Shown: piece by piece, positions 33,392 through 43,864 of the stretch
Layout of the letters: the number at the start of each line of letters is the position of its first letter
How positions within the stretch are numbered: the stretch's first letter is position 1
Assembly (NCBI GenBank): GCA_029237775.1
Contig: JAQZBR010000001.1
Coordinates: 372,001 to 436,000 of the forward strand
Source: Bacteroidota bacterium
GTDB lineage: Bacteria; Bacteroidota; Bacteroidia; 2-12-FULL-35-15
Direction of reading: 5' to 3'
Length of the DNA stretch: 64,000 nt
Translations under genes and position numbers: made by a program
The notes under the pieces: generated by a model
The model's database searches: none
What the model was told of the DNA's origin: nothing
What the model saw: only the letters and a program-made list of their open reading frames with translations

Positions 33392-36300
33392 TTAATTTGA
33401 AAGCGTCAGCCTTAAACTAACACCCGCGTTTGTATTGGTTGTCGGGAATGAAGTTGAGATAACCGGTTTATTTATGATGCGATCATAGAATATACGAATA
33501 TTGATCTTTTCGCTGATCACGTAATCTGCCGACAACTTCAGTGAAATAATATTTGTTCCTCCTGTCGACTGGCTTACTTCCTCCACAATTCTCCTCATGA
33601 CAGTTTCATTTTTCCTGAAAGAAATATCCCCTTTTAAATTAAGGTCACTCTTGATCGGCTTTCCTTTGATTTGCAAATTAGGAATTTTTAAATCCCTTAA
33701 ACGATACCCCAGCCCTCCGATTATTTCTTTACCCATCATCTCGGTGATCGTTTTACTTGTTAATCCGAGTGATAAATTTCTGTCTTTTTTATATTCAAAT
33801 GAAACAAGTATACTATTGTTCAACGTCATTTCGAGCTTGATCAATGGGCTCCATTGTTCTGAAATTGTTACAGTGTTGATCTGTGTCCTGCTGAGGAAAT
33901 TAGGATTATTGGAAATGCTGGAAACATTTTCTTTGATGGCAGTATACCCATCACCATCAGGATCACTGAAAAGTAAATTCGAGGTGTAACCGCTTACATT
34001 GTATGAAGAGCGGTATGCATGGCTCAATGTAAAAGATTTAAAGTACTTTTTGATCTTCTCTAATTTCGACAATCCATCGTAAGTAACTCTCCAGTTAGGT
34101 TTTGGAACCTTAGGAAATTGCTCGAGGCTTGAGCTCGCAGAATTTCTTCCTGAATAAGCCGCAAGGAAAGAAGGAATTAAAACATCCTGCGCAGTTTCAT
34201 TATACCCTTCTGCATAGCCGCCAACACTGCTTTGTGAATTCGGGTTATTTGATCCGAGCCTTGCGGAAATATTGGGCCTGGCATCTAAAAACGCCTGAAA
34301 TGTTTTATCTCCATTCTTTTCAAAAGAGGTGCTGTACGTCAGATACGAAGTACTGAAAGTTCCCGTTTCTGTGGGCGCATCAGAAACATACCTGTCTTCG
34401 ATATCACTCCAGCGAAAAAATTCGCTCTTACTTTTTGATTGTGTCCTGGTTGCCGTGAGCTCTACTTTCAGGTCCGGGAAAGGTTCCGCATTAGCACGAA
34501 TACTAAGATTCTGCGTACTTGTGTTGGTATATGGGGTATTTATCGAAGGTGTTTGTACGAGCCAGTCGTTATTCGGATCATCGTCCTGAGTTGTCGCAAT
34601 TGCCCTTCCCCTTATATCATGCTGGCTACCGAAAATAAAACCGGGCGTTGGCCCATCGAAGTGCTCATCCATTCCCATCATCTGAGTCCCCTTTTTATAA
34701 CCTGGCAACAAAGTTCCAGCATTGTCACTATAAGTTACATTCACCGTTTTCAGCGTCATCACAAATCTTGCAATATATTCCAACACTTCGTAATTGTCAT
34801 TCTTCTTTTTTGTGGTATCGGCAGGTGGGGTTTTGGCATTACCTTTTACTGCTGGCGCTTTCGCATTCTTATTCTTATTGTTTTTTTGATTGATCTTTTT
34901 CAGATACGGAACTTTATTATAAAGCGTCACCATGTTCAACTGGCCGTTCCAGGATATATTCCGGGAGTTCTGAATGGTATTCCCTAATGTATCGGTTAAG
35001 ATAAAATTACCGGCAGCATCTTTACGCGTATCATATAATGGTGAATGCTGCCAATTGTAAGTGCCTGCATAACGAACGCTTGCTGTAGTGAAATCAAGCA
35101 ATGGGAGTTTATTGATAGGAATATTATAATTCAGGCTGATCTGGTGATTGTACTGCGTTTTTGTTAAGCGGTCGAAAAATTCTTTTCTCAGTGTATCATT
35201 CGTTTCGTTGGTAATTGCGCCATCCGGTTCTAAGACACGCTCCTGATTATTCGCGATGAAATCAAGCTTCAGATTCTTTGTGATATCATATTTCAGATCA
35301 TAATCACGATTCATATTAAATGTTTTGTTGAAGGTCGGAAGAATGATAATATCATCTGTGGTGGTGTTCCTTCCCTTCGAAGTACTGTAATCACGGTCAA
35401 CATCAGTTGAGAAACCAATTTTGTTCGGATAAGGATAAAAGTTAATATCCTTGATTATTGTCAGGTATTTCGACTGCAATGCTTTGTTCTTAGCAAAAGG
35501 CCTTATGTTCTTAGGCTGGGGAGCATAATTATAATTCAAACCAGCACGATACGTACGCTGAGAATTATATTCAATATTTACATTTCTTCTGTAGATCTCG
35601 TTGTATGAATAAGAAGCAGCCCAGTTCTCGACATCATAAATATGGCTCTTCTTGGCATTCTTGCCTTTATCTTTTTTCACATTGGTAAAGTTGAGACTCC
35701 TTCGTTTTGTATAATCCTGCGTAATGTGCTTTATCGAATCACGCTGTGCCTTTGGAATACTCGCATCCTTAAGTACAGGTTTTAAAAGGATGTCGGGGTC
35801 AAGCGGATTATATTGCGGTGTGATAAATGTTTCAGAATATCCCACATACATAGGAATATGAACGTTATAGTCTTCAGGAATGAATTTCCCTAACTCAAGG
35901 CTTGACGATACATCATACTGTTTCAGCTCTTCACGCTTTCTTTCACTCACTTTATTTTCAATGCTTCCAAAACCCGGAGTGTACATACTTCCGGAAAGTG
36001 ACAGTGTTCCGAAATCTGCAAGCTTTGCTGTTACCCTGGCATTCGCTGCCCATCCACCCTTCTGATCGAAATCACTTAGGCGAAGCTCGTTCACCCAGAT
36101 CTGTCCGCATTTCGCCAAACCGTCATCCGCATCACCCGGGCCGCCACGCTTCGGATTTCTTATCCCGATCATTACCGTTTTAACCGCACTTAAATTTGGA
36201 TTACCTTTTATGACGATTGTTCGTGACCCGTCATTTACCTTATATTCAGTGGTCAGGGTAACTGATGAGTTTCCAAACATCTCAATATTTCTTTTTTGCT

Positions 36301-39300
36301 TGGCAGACTGAAGCTTTTCAAACTCAAGGATCATCTCATTATCAGATGGCCACACACGATACTGATCGTCCTCGTTTGTTCCGCTATAGCTTCCCGGAGC
36401 TGTAACGGAAAGCGGGATCTCATACTCGTAATAGTTGTCTGTAAAATCTGTCCCCAAGCGAACAAACAGATGCAGATCTCCATTGCTTAACGGATATGCA
36501 GTATTTGCAGAAGCTTCGGCATGCACATACATTTTCAGTTTTTTATAGGAACGTACGTCAAGGCTTGTATTCTTATATGCTGCGCGTGAAACTCCGTCCT
36601 GGAGATTACAAACTGTTAAAGACAATGCCTGTTCATTTTGCTGAATAAGATTTGCTGACGCAGCACTTTGTTCACGCTGAATGCCCGGAGGCAGTACATA
36701 GTTCACAGGGCTCTTGCTTCCGTTCTCTTCAATGTTAACAGCACCAATATCAAACTGCGTTGAGTTATCATCATTTGGAACATACAGCCCTGGAGTGAGA
36801 AGGTCAAAACCATATTTTCTCCATTCACCCCGAACAAGCTCAAGACGTGCAAAACGAAGGACGATCGGCTTATCGACACCTTTCAGATACATCCTCATAA
36901 AACGGATCGATTGAAAATTTTCGATTGAACCAACCCTCAGTTCCGGAACTTTAACCGGGATCTTGAACTGATACCATTTGATCGGCTTTGAAGATCCGTC
37001 TTTCACATTCTGTCCGTAAGTGCTGTAAATATCGGTGATGTAGTTTTCACCCACACTACCCCATTTTGCAGGGTCAAGACTCACATGATACTGAAAATAA
37101 CTTTCTGATGTGCTTAAGTTATTATCGCGGTTAATATCCTCAACATTTGGTGTTCCTGATGTTGGCCCCGGAGTAGCGTATGATTCTGGCGACTGAGAAG
37201 TTGTTCTGGAATTCTCTTCCAATCCATTCCATTGCTGATAACGCTGTAAAGTACTATAAGAAACTGCATCATAATCTCCTCCCCTGAAATAATGGAAATT
37301 ATCTCCTGATGGATCTGCTACCAGATTATTGTACGTTGTAGAATTTACGATCGATTGAGCTTTACTCAAATAGTTCGCGAAAAAAGTAGCCTCCCTGTTA
37401 TCATCCAAACCATCCAGACCAACGTCCTGAGAAGCCCTGTCACCTTCATCACTGTTGAACGCATTTACAAGCGGCTGAACTGTTGGAATTATCCCCCATT
37501 TAGTTTCGGTAGTGGGAAGATTTTGACCGTTATTTTGGTCCGCAGTACTTGGCGCAGGTAAGGCATTTTCAGCACTTTTGTAGCCGTCATGAAGAATGTC
37601 TTCTGATACATTTCCTATGTTAAAATAAAGGTCTCCTCCTGTATTTCTTTGAGATACCGGCAAATCATCATTAAATGGATCCATCACCCAAAACTGGATG
37701 TATTCAATATTTGTCGCTTCAAAATCGTTTGTCTGAACTGAGCGCATGATCCCACCCCAGCGTGATTCCGGATCCCTTAACTTTCCATTAGCATCCAATC
37801 CGGCCGCATACTGCACAGAATCTGCATTGTAGTTATAAGGACCACGTTCATTTGGATAATAGGCAAGATCAAGGGTAGCAATGGCACTTACCTGTCCGGT
37901 TGGTGATTGTTTGTTTGGAAACACCTCTGTTTCGGGGATCTCACGGGAGAAGTTGTTAGACATATCCACGGAAGTATAATGTCCCGGAGTAAGATTTTGC
38001 TGACGCTGAAGAACGTTATCGATCACATACCAGTTAAGGCGTGCGCGGTTATAACCAAAGGCAAGACTGTTCACTGAATCCGATTCAGGAAACATACTCC
38101 GTTGACCTTCCGGTAAACTGGCAAGGTTCCAGCTCCCCTGCTGACGAAGGTCGATGGTTGACTGGCTGCCTTCAAAATCATCGATGTATGAATTACCATC
38201 TTTACCAATTGCCTTGCTGTGTCCCGGAATTAAATATGCGAACTCACCTGTAGCGGTGATCGTACTCATTTCTTTGGTTTCGATCAATGGGATCTTGTCG
38301 ATCCACCTTGTCAGGAAAGGAGCTTCGGTTCTGTAATTACCGTCAAGACCCCAAATGGTATTGCGGATCGGTTCATCACCCTGATTCACTTTTTTAGTTA
38401 ATGGCCGTTCCGTTAGATTCATTACGGTTGCACCAATGTTAAAATCTTTGTTGATCTTGTAATCGAGGTGTGTCCCGAAAAGGGTTTTCGACTGTATAGC
38501 GAACAAGGCATTACTTTCAAGTGAGATCTTGATCGGTGTGCCGGAATTTAAAATTCCTTCATTAACGATCTTTAATCGTCCAAGCGTATAATCAACAGTA
38601 TAATCCACATTCTCGGTCAGCTGAACACCACCGGCCGTAACAGTTACCGAGCCTTGAGGAACATTAGGAGCCCCCAGCGAGATCTCCGAACCGGAAGCCG
38701 ATTGATATTGTCCTTTGATCTTAAACCTGTTCAGATTGAGGAACTGCTGAGCAGAGGTTCTCGTTGAATCGTAAAGAGGATCGAACACATATTTGTTTGC
38801 TTCTCCCGGATCACAATTCGCATTAGCATCAAAGCGCGATCTTAAGAAATCTCCGAAAGGTTCCACAACAGGAAAGATCACACGTCCGTTATTCGAATTT
38901 ATAGTAACACCATCTACATAATCGAAAACACCATCAGGCGTTTGATCATTCTGCATATTCAACCTGTCGAGATTTAACACCTGGATCAGGGGCTTACCTT
39001 TGATCGCAGTATGACATTCCGTTACAGGGAGGTAGTTGATGTCCGTTCCTGTCGCGATGTTGGTATAAAATACATCCAGCTTAAAATCTTTTGGATTTAC
39101 CTGATATGCACCGATGGAATAAACGTTCTTCATCATCAAGTTCCAGATCGGGTAACGGGTGTTAGGAGCTTCTGCCTTAAGCATCTTCAGGAAAAGCAAT
39201 GCCGGAGCACTGATACCGCCATCTGAGAATTCCCCTACGTTATATGTTTGTCCCTGGTAAGTATACTGAAAAGAAACAGCAAGCACCTGTTCCGGGTTCA

Positions 39301-40753
39301 GTTGTTGATTAAGGGAAATGAAACCTAATCTCGCATTGTAGGTATATTCCGATGGCTGAAGCTTCCGCATGTTTTGCACCGAATAATTGATAGTCTGCTT
39401 CAAAGGCGTAGTGGCTAATTGTGTGTTGGCACTTGAAAGCCCCCTTGTTCCAGCCGGAGAAGAAGGATTCGTAAGGTTACCCAATGCAACCATTTTCTGA
39501 TAAAGATTATTCTGATCATTATAAGGAAGAACAGTATTCGGATCATTGTCGCTAACATAATTCAGGTTGGTAGCCGGTGGCACCACATGTGTAATATCCT
39601 CTCCAAGTTCAGAAAGGGCAAGCGCATAACGGATATCATTCGTTGCATTATTTGAATTCGATACCCAGACTTCTATCCTGCTGATGTTTACACTTGAGTT
39701 GATGAAAGGCAGGCCAGCTAATGCAGTATTGAACTGATCGCGAAAAAAGTGAGCAAGAAAAAAGTGTTTGTTATACTCGTAAGCATCACCTGCGACTTCA
39801 TACTTGCTGACTTGTGCTCCACCGGTAACCTCAACTTCAGACTTTTTCCCTTTTTGCTGTGACAAAATACTTGTGACCGTAAGTCTTCCGAATTGCAGCT
39901 GCGTTTTTATCCCGAACAATGTCTGGCTTCCTGTGATCAGCGACCCATTCAAAGGCATGCTTACGTTACCCGCTTCGATCTTCTTAATGATCTCATCTTC
40001 ATACCCTGTATATTCCAGCTTCATCTGATTCTCATAATCAAATGTAGCTTCGGTGTTGTAGCTCGTGGTTAATTTTAATTTATCCCCGATCTTACCCACA
40101 ACGTTCAGCTGGATCTTCTCATCGAAATCGAATGTGCTGATCTTCCTTTGCTTTTCAGGCAAAGCGGGATTCTCGGTTTTAGTTCCCTGATACGCAAAGA
40201 TCAATTCGGCAGAACCGTTCGGACGGATATCAACCGTGTTACCACCGAAGATCCTGTCAAACACTTCACCTCCCACACGTAATTTCGGGATGGTTGTACT
40301 GCTTTGAGCATTTTGTGATTCAGCATGTGAACGCTGATTCCAATAGGATTTAGTTTGTTTTTTGAATTGATAATCCTGGAACTCTTCACTCTCCATATAA
40401 GTTGGCGGGCGATAATTCATTCCTCCTATTTTCTGTGAAATATTATAATTGCCCGTCTTCGGATCATACTCCACATCGGTAGTTACATTGGAAGGATTGT
40501 TAAGCATCAGTCCGCCTGAATTAGGGTAATTCAGAGGGTCACCTGTAGACTGGTCCTGATAAGGATACGGCAAAATGATGGGAGAATCTTCTTCCGGAAC
40601 TTCAGGCGTATCAACAGCCATCATAGGCTGATCTGCGTCAAAACTTCCTGCATGATCGTAAGGCGAAACCTTTGCATCCGATCCCACGATCACGGACAGC
40701 AAAGCTGCGGAAACAGCACCAACGACTAAATATTTTGAAAGTTTGAAACTCAA
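33392..40753 (-). CDS. sprA: SprA/Sov, T9SS outer-membrane translocon
   Basis: The giant outer-membrane barrel through which T9SS cargo is exported. At 2453 residues it matches the family size. An N-terminal signal/anchor (residues ~8-26) is followed by repeated SprA N-terminal-type domains beginning PNGSAELIFAYQG, with the conserved FGIKTQLQFGRLTVTSILSQ and RKLQPSEYTYNARLGFISLN, then long strand-rich stretches to a C-terminus ending LTLSN. A low-complexity Lys/Asn/Ala insert is present around residues ~1940-1985 (KNNKNKNAKAPAVKGNAK). It is 13 bases after ruvA in a synteny (maeB, ruvA, sprA, gcvH, vanZ) that I know as common in this phylum. The window encodes five likely substrates. Confidence 0.95.
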   Translation of the reverse strand: MSFKLSKYLVVGAVSAALLSVIVGSDAKVSPYDHAGSFDADQPMMAVDTPEVPEEDSPIILPYPYQDQSTGDPLNYPNSGGLMLNNPSNVTTDVEYDPKTGNYNISQKIGGMNYRPPTYMESEEFQDYQFKKQTKSYWNQRSHAESQNAQSSTTIPKLRVGGEVFDRIFGGNTVDIRPNGSAELIFAYQGTKTENPALPEKQRKISTFDFDEKIQLNVVGKIGDKLKLTTSYNTEATFDYENQMKLEYTGYEDEIIKKIEAGNVSMPLNGSLITGSQTLFGIKTQLQFGRLTVTSILSQQKGKKSEVEVTGGAQVSKYEVAGDAYEYNKHFFLAHFFRDQFNTALAGLPFINSSVNISRIEVWVSNSNNATNDIRYALALSELGEDITHVVPPATNLNYVSDNDPNTVLPYNDQNNLYQKMVALGNLTNPSSPAGTRGLSSANTQLATTPLKQTINYSVQNMRKLQPSEYTYNARLGFISLNQQLNPEQVLAVSFQYTYQGQTYNVGEFSDGGISAPALLFLKMLKAEAPNTRYPIWNLMMKNVYSIGAYQVNPKDFKLDVFYTNIATGTDINYLPVTECHTAIKGKPLIQVLNLDRLNMQNDQTPDGVFDYVDGVTINSNNGRVIFPVVEPFGDFLRSRFDANANCDPGEANKYVFDPLYDSTRTSAQQFLNLNRFKIKGQYQSASGSEISLGAPNVPQGSVTVTAGGVQLTENVDYTVDYTLGRLKIVNEGILNSGTPIKISLESNALFAIQSKTLFGTHLDYKINKDFNIGATVMNLTERPLTKKVNQGDEPIRNTIWGLDGNYRTEAPFLTRWIDKIPLIETKEMSTITATGEFAYLIPGHSKAIGKDGNSYIDDFEGSQSTIDLRQQGSWNLASLPEGQRSMFPESDSVNSLAFGYNRARLNWYVIDNVLQRQQNLTPGHYTSVDMSNNFSREIPETEVFPNKQSPTGQVSAIATLDLAYYPNERGPYNYNADSVQYAAGLDANGKLRDPESRWGGIMRSVQTNDFEATNIEYIQFWVMDPFNDDLPVSQRNTGGDLYFNIGNVSEDILHDGYKSAENALPAPSTADQNNGQNLPTTETKWGIIPTVQPLVNAFNSDEGDRASQDVGLDGLDDNREATFFANYLSKAQSIVNSTTYNNLVADPSGDNFHYFRGGDYDAVSYSTLQRYQQWNGLEENSRTTSQSPESYATPGPTSGTPNVEDINRDNNLSTSESYFQYHVSLDPAKWGSVGENYITDIYSTYGQNVKDGSSKPIKWYQFKIPVKVPELRVGSIENFQSIRFMRMYLKGVDKPIVLRFARLELVRGEWRKYGFDLLTPGLYVPNDDNSTQFDIGAVNIEENGSKSPVNYVLPPGIQREQSAASANLIQQNEQALSLTVCNLQDGVSRAAYKNTSLDVRSYKKLKMYVHAEASANTAYPLSNGDLHLFVRLGTDFTDNYYEYEIPLSVTAPGSYSGTNEDDQYRVWPSDNEMILEFEKLQSAKQKRNIEMFGNSSVTLTTEYKVNDGSRTIVIKGNPNLSAVKTVMIGIRNPKRGGPGDADDGLAKCGQIWVNELRLSDFDQKGGWAANARVTAKLADFGTLSLSGSMYTPGFGSIENKVSERKREELKQYDVSSSLELGKFIPEDYNVHIPMYVGYSETFITPQYNPLDPDILLKPVLKDASIPKAQRDSIKHITQDYTKRRSLNFTNVKKDKGKNAKKSHIYDVENWAASYSYNEIYRRNVNIEYNSQRTYRAGLNYNYAPQPKNIRPFAKNKALQSKYLTIIKDINFYPYPNKIGFSTDVDRDYSTSKGRNTTTDDIIILPTFNKTFNMNRDYDLKYDITKNLKLDFIANNQERVLEPDGAITNETNDTLRKEFFDRLTKTQYNHQISLNYNIPINKLPLLDFTTASVRYAGTYNWQHSPLYDTRKDAAGNFILTDTLGNTIQNSRNISWNGQLNMVTLYNKVPYLKKINQKNNKNKNAKAPAVKGNAKTPPADTTKKKNDNYEVLEYIARFVMTLKTVNVTYSDNAGTLLPGYKKGTQMMGMDEHFDGPTPGFIFGSQHDIRGRAIATTQDDDPNNDWLVQTPSINTPYTNTSTQNLSIRANAEPFPDLKVELTATRTQSKSKSEFFRWSDIEDRYVSDAPTETGTFSTSYLTYSTSFEKNGDKTFQAFLDARPNISARLGSNNPNSQSSVGGYAEGYNETAQDVLIPSFLAAYSGRNSASSSLEQFPKVPKPNWRVTYDGLSKLEKIKKYFKSFTLSHAYRSSYNVSGYTSNLLFSDPDGDGYTAIKENVSSISNNPNFLSRTQINTVTISEQWSPLIKLEMTLNNSILVSFEYKKDRNLSLGLTSKTITEMMGKEIIGGLGYRLRDLKIPNLQIKGKPIKSDLNLKGDISFRKNETVMRRIVEEVSQSTGGTNIISLKLSADYVISEKINIRIFYDRIINKPVISTSFPTTNTNAGVSLRLTLSN

Positions 40754-40766
40754 TGAAATGCCGGTC

Positions 40767-41354
40767 TTAGAGATTTTTTAATGCTCCTTTGATTAACTGC
40801 TCAACTGTTTGTCCCGCCCCTTCTGTCCGAATGATCTTGTCTAATACTTTATCTGCTGCAGCTTTATTAAAACCTAACATCACGAGCGCAGATAACGCTT
40901 CTTCCTTCAAAGTATTGTTTGCTCCAGCAAAAAAGCTTGAGCTTAATTCTTCCTTACCCATCTTGCCTTTCAGGTCGACAATGATTCTCTGTGCAGTCTT
41001 CTCACCGATTCCTTTCACACTCTTTATCAATGCAACATTTCCGGTAACAATGGCATTTTGAATTTCTGCAGCACTTAACGAAGAGAGCATCAGTAATGCG
41101 CTCGTTCCTCCTACACCTGATACTGAAACCAACTGACGGAAAAGATCACGCTCAGCGGTGTCAGCGAAGCCAAAAAACCGGGGCATGTCATCACGAACAT
41201 ATAATTGCTCAGTGAATAACTTGCATTGTTCGTTGTCACCTAACTTGGAAAAAGTGTTTAAAGAGATCTGCATCACATATCCTACACCGCCTGCCTCTAT
41301 CACAGCATAAGTAGGATTCTTTTCAGTTAACTTTCCGTTGATATGGTTGATCAT
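40767..41354 (-). CDS. ruvA: Holliday junction ATP-dependent helicase subunit RuvA
   Basis: Binds Holliday junctions and loads RuvB for branch migration. Domain I (OB-fold) covers residues 1-~62 (INHINGKLTEKNPTYAVIEA); domain II has the helix-hairpin-helix LKSVKGIGEKTAQRIIVDLK; domain III (~147-195) includes EEALSALVMLGFNKAAADKV. Length 195 is usual. ruvB lies 17 kb away at 58339. It sits between maeB (gap 62) and sprA (gap 13). Confidence 0.96.
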   Translation of the reverse strand: MINHINGKLTEKNPTYAVIEAGGVGYVMQISLNTFSKLGDNEQCKLFTEQLYVRDDMPRFFGFADTAERDLFRQLVSVSGVGGTSALLMLSSLSAAEIQNAIVTGNVALIKSVKGIGEKTAQRIIVDLKGKMGKEELSSSFFAGANNTLKEEALSALVMLGFNKAAADKVLDKIIRTEGAGQTVEQLIKGALKNL

Positions 41355-41416
41355 AAAAATCTGTCAATCAATTTTGATTTACTATTTTAAAGACGCAGCA
41401 ATCTAAAACAGTTGCC

Positions 41417-43687
41417 TTATTTTTTAGCCTGTGCATCAATCACGGCAATTGTAACCATGTTCACTATTTCACGCACTGAACTACCCAACTGTAAAATGTG
41501 AACAGGCTTTTTCATTCCGATCAGCACCGGGCCGATGGCTTCAGCTCCGCCCATTTCCTGGATCAGCTTGTATGCAATGTTTCCTGATGCAAGGTTTGGA
41601 AAGATGAGTGTGTTTACTTTCTTGTCCACCAGATCAGAGAATGGAAACTGCTCTTTCAATAATTCGTTATTAAGCGCGAAGTTTGCCTGCATTTCGCCAT
41701 CCACAATCATTCCGGGATATTCTTTATGCAGGATCTGTACAGCATCACGAACCTTGTTTGGAAGCTCTCCCTCTGAAGAACCGAAATTAGAATATGACAA
41801 CAACGCTACCCGCGGAGTGATATTGAATTGCTTCACACTCTTCGCTGTTAGTACTGCTATATCTACTAGCTCCTGCACAGTCGGATTCACATTCATTGTC
41901 GTGTCTGCGAAAAAGAAAGGCCCTTGTTTGGTATTTACGATATACATACCCGCAACGCGGCTTGCGCCTTCCTGAACTCCAATGATCTGCAATGCGGGGC
42001 GGATAGGATCTGCATACTTTCTGGTCAGGCCGGATATCATCGCATCAGCAGCACCGGTTTCCACCATCATTGCCCCGAAATGATTTCTTTCCTTCATGAT
42101 CTTTCTCGCTTCATAAAGCGTAAAACCTCTGCGTTGGCGTTTCTTAAAGAAAAGATCTCCATAAGCATATCGTCTTTCCTCTTCCGATTTGCTGCGTGGA
42201 TCGATGATAGGAATATCTCCTAAATCTAAATTATTCTCTGCGATCAGCTTTCTGATCTTGTCTGCATCACCCAATAATATTGGTTTTGCAATTCCTTCAT
42301 CAGCAACCTGCTGTGCAGCTTTTAATATTTTATAATGATCCGCTTCCGTGAATACAACACGCTTCGGATTTGATTTCGCTTTATTCGTTACATTCCTGAT
42401 AAGCTTATTATCCAGTCCTAAACGGTTGATGAGCTCATTTTCATAAGCTTCCCAATTTGTGATATTGAATTGAGCAACACCAGACTCCATTGCTGCTTTT
42501 GCAACCGCAGGAGCAACCGTGTAGATCAGTCGCGGATCGATCGGTTTGGGAATGATGTATTCGGGGCCGAAAACAATATTTTTAGAGTCGTACGCAAGAT
42601 TTACCGTGTCAGGAACCGGCTCTTTAGCGAGATGAGCAATGGCGTAAACCGCGGCAAGCTTCATCGCTTCATTGATCTGTGTTGCTCTGACATCCAGCGC
42701 ACCACGAAAGATAAACGGGAAACCAAGTACATTATTCACCTGGTTAGGATGATCGCTCCGGCCTGTTGCCATGATGATATCCGGACGTGCAGCCATTGCA
42801 TCTGCATAAGGAATTTCGGGATCCGGATTTGCTAAAGCAAAAACAATTGGGTTATCTGCCATAGAACGAACCATATCCTGGTTCACCACATTTCCTTTTG
42901 ACAAACCAACGAATACATCAGCGTCTTTGATAGCTTCCGCTAAGGTCTTTCGTTTTTTATCTGTTGTTGCAAAGAACTTTTTCTGCTCATCAAGATCTTC
43001 ACGCTCCAGGCTCAACACACCTTTACTATCGAGCATAAGGATGTTCTCCTTTTTCGCTCCTACAGCAATGTATAATTTGGCACATGAAATAGCAGATGCA
43101 CCGGCTCCGTTAACAACTATCTTAACTTCCGATAATTTTTTCTTTGCCACTTCACACGCGTTAAGCAATGCTGCCGCAGAAATGATAGCAGTTCCATGCT
43201 GGTCATCATGCATCAGGGGAATTTTCAACTCCTCCTTAAGCCTTCTTTCAATCTCGAAACATTCCGGTGCTTTTATATCCTCAAGGTTAATTCCCCCAAA
43301 GGTTGGTGAGATCGCCTTAACTGTGTTTACAAAAGCGTCAATATCGGTTGCATCAACCTCTATGTCGAATACATCAATGTCAGCAAAGATCTTAAAAAGC
43401 AATCCTTTACCCTCCATTACCGGCTTTGAAGCCAACGCCCCTATGTTTCCAAGTCCAAGAACCGCTGTACCGTTAGAAATGACAGCCACCAGATTTCCCT
43501 TTGCCGTGTATTTGTATGCATCTTCAGGGTTCTTTTCTATCTCGAGGCAAGGTTCCGCAACCCCCGGTGAATATGCTAATGATAAGTCTCTTTGTGAGCT
43601 ATGTGGCTTGGTAGGTATAACTTCAATTTTACCCGGTCTTCCCTGCGAATGATAATCCAATGCATCCTGCTTTCTGAATTTTGCCAT
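41417..43687 (-). CDS. maeB: NADP-dependent malic enzyme with phosphotransacetylase-like domain
   Basis: Oxidatively decarboxylates malate to pyruvate with NADP. Residues ~1-430 form the malic enzyme: LAYSPGVAEPCLEIEKNPED, HDDQHGTAIISAAALLNA and VVNGAGASAISCAKLY. Residues ~440-756 are a phosphotransacetylase-like domain (VFTEADHYKILKAAQQV, MMVETGAADAMISG) that in MaeB is regulatory and not an active Pta. Length 756 is standard for the hybrid. It starts the run maeB-ruvA-sprA-gcvH; a promoter-like TATATTCG is upstream. A long reverse frame inside this gene is a shadow. Confidence 0.95.
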   Translation of the reverse strand: MAKFRKQDALDYHSQGRPGKIEVIPTKPHSSQRDLSLAYSPGVAEPCLEIEKNPEDAYKYTAKGNLVAVISNGTAVLGLGNIGALASKPVMEGKGLLFKIFADIDVFDIEVDATDIDAFVNTVKAISPTFGGINLEDIKAPECFEIERRLKEELKIPLMHDDQHGTAIISAAALLNACEVAKKKLSEVKIVVNGAGASAISCAKLYIAVGAKKENILMLDSKGVLSLEREDLDEQKKFFATTDKKRKTLAEAIKDADVFVGLSKGNVVNQDMVRSMADNPIVFALANPDPEIPYADAMAARPDIIMATGRSDHPNQVNNVLGFPFIFRGALDVRATQINEAMKLAAVYAIAHLAKEPVPDTVNLAYDSKNIVFGPEYIIPKPIDPRLIYTVAPAVAKAAMESGVAQFNITNWEAYENELINRLGLDNKLIRNVTNKAKSNPKRVVFTEADHYKILKAAQQVADEGIAKPILLGDADKIRKLIAENNLDLGDIPIIDPRSKSEEERRYAYGDLFFKKRQRRGFTLYEARKIMKERNHFGAMMVETGAADAMISGLTRKYADPIRPALQIIGVQEGASRVAGMYIVNTKQGPFFFADTTMNVNPTVQELVDIAVLTAKSVKQFNITPRVALLSYSNFGSSEGELPNKVRDAVQILHKEYPGMIVDGEMQANFALNNELLKEQFPFSDLVDKKVNTLIFPNLASGNIAYKLIQEMGGAEAIGPVLIGMKKPVHILQLGSSVREIVNMVTIAVIDAQAKK

Positions 43688-43706
43688 CTTCTGATTTTTT
43701 GAATTG

Positions 43707-43736
43707 CGAATATAAGAATTTATCAGTCATTACAAG
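43707..43736 (-). promoter_or_regulatory. Promoter of maeB: CTTG-N18-TATATTCG
   Basis: Minus-strand TATATTCG (43707-43714) is one base from TAnnTTTG; CTTG (43733-43736) lies 18 bp upstream. The leader would be about 15 bases. Confidence 0.5.
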
Positions 43737-43864
43737 ACCTTGAGCACAATTTGACACCTTTAAAATTGTTTTTTAATTTTTAATTTTTAATTTTATATTC
43801 TATGCATTTTAAAAGGCTCTGATGAGAGACATCCTGGCAAGAAAAATGCAAATCGATTGTGAAC

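Noticed and set aside
34439-34987. Plus-strand open frame of 182 codons within sprA
   Set aside because: Antisense to a conserved region of SprA; no promoter, no recognisable sequence.
42927-43652. Long plus-strand open frame inside maeB
   Set aside because: It is the reverse-complement shadow of a well-conserved malic enzyme; composition is Ser/Phe-rich with no domain.
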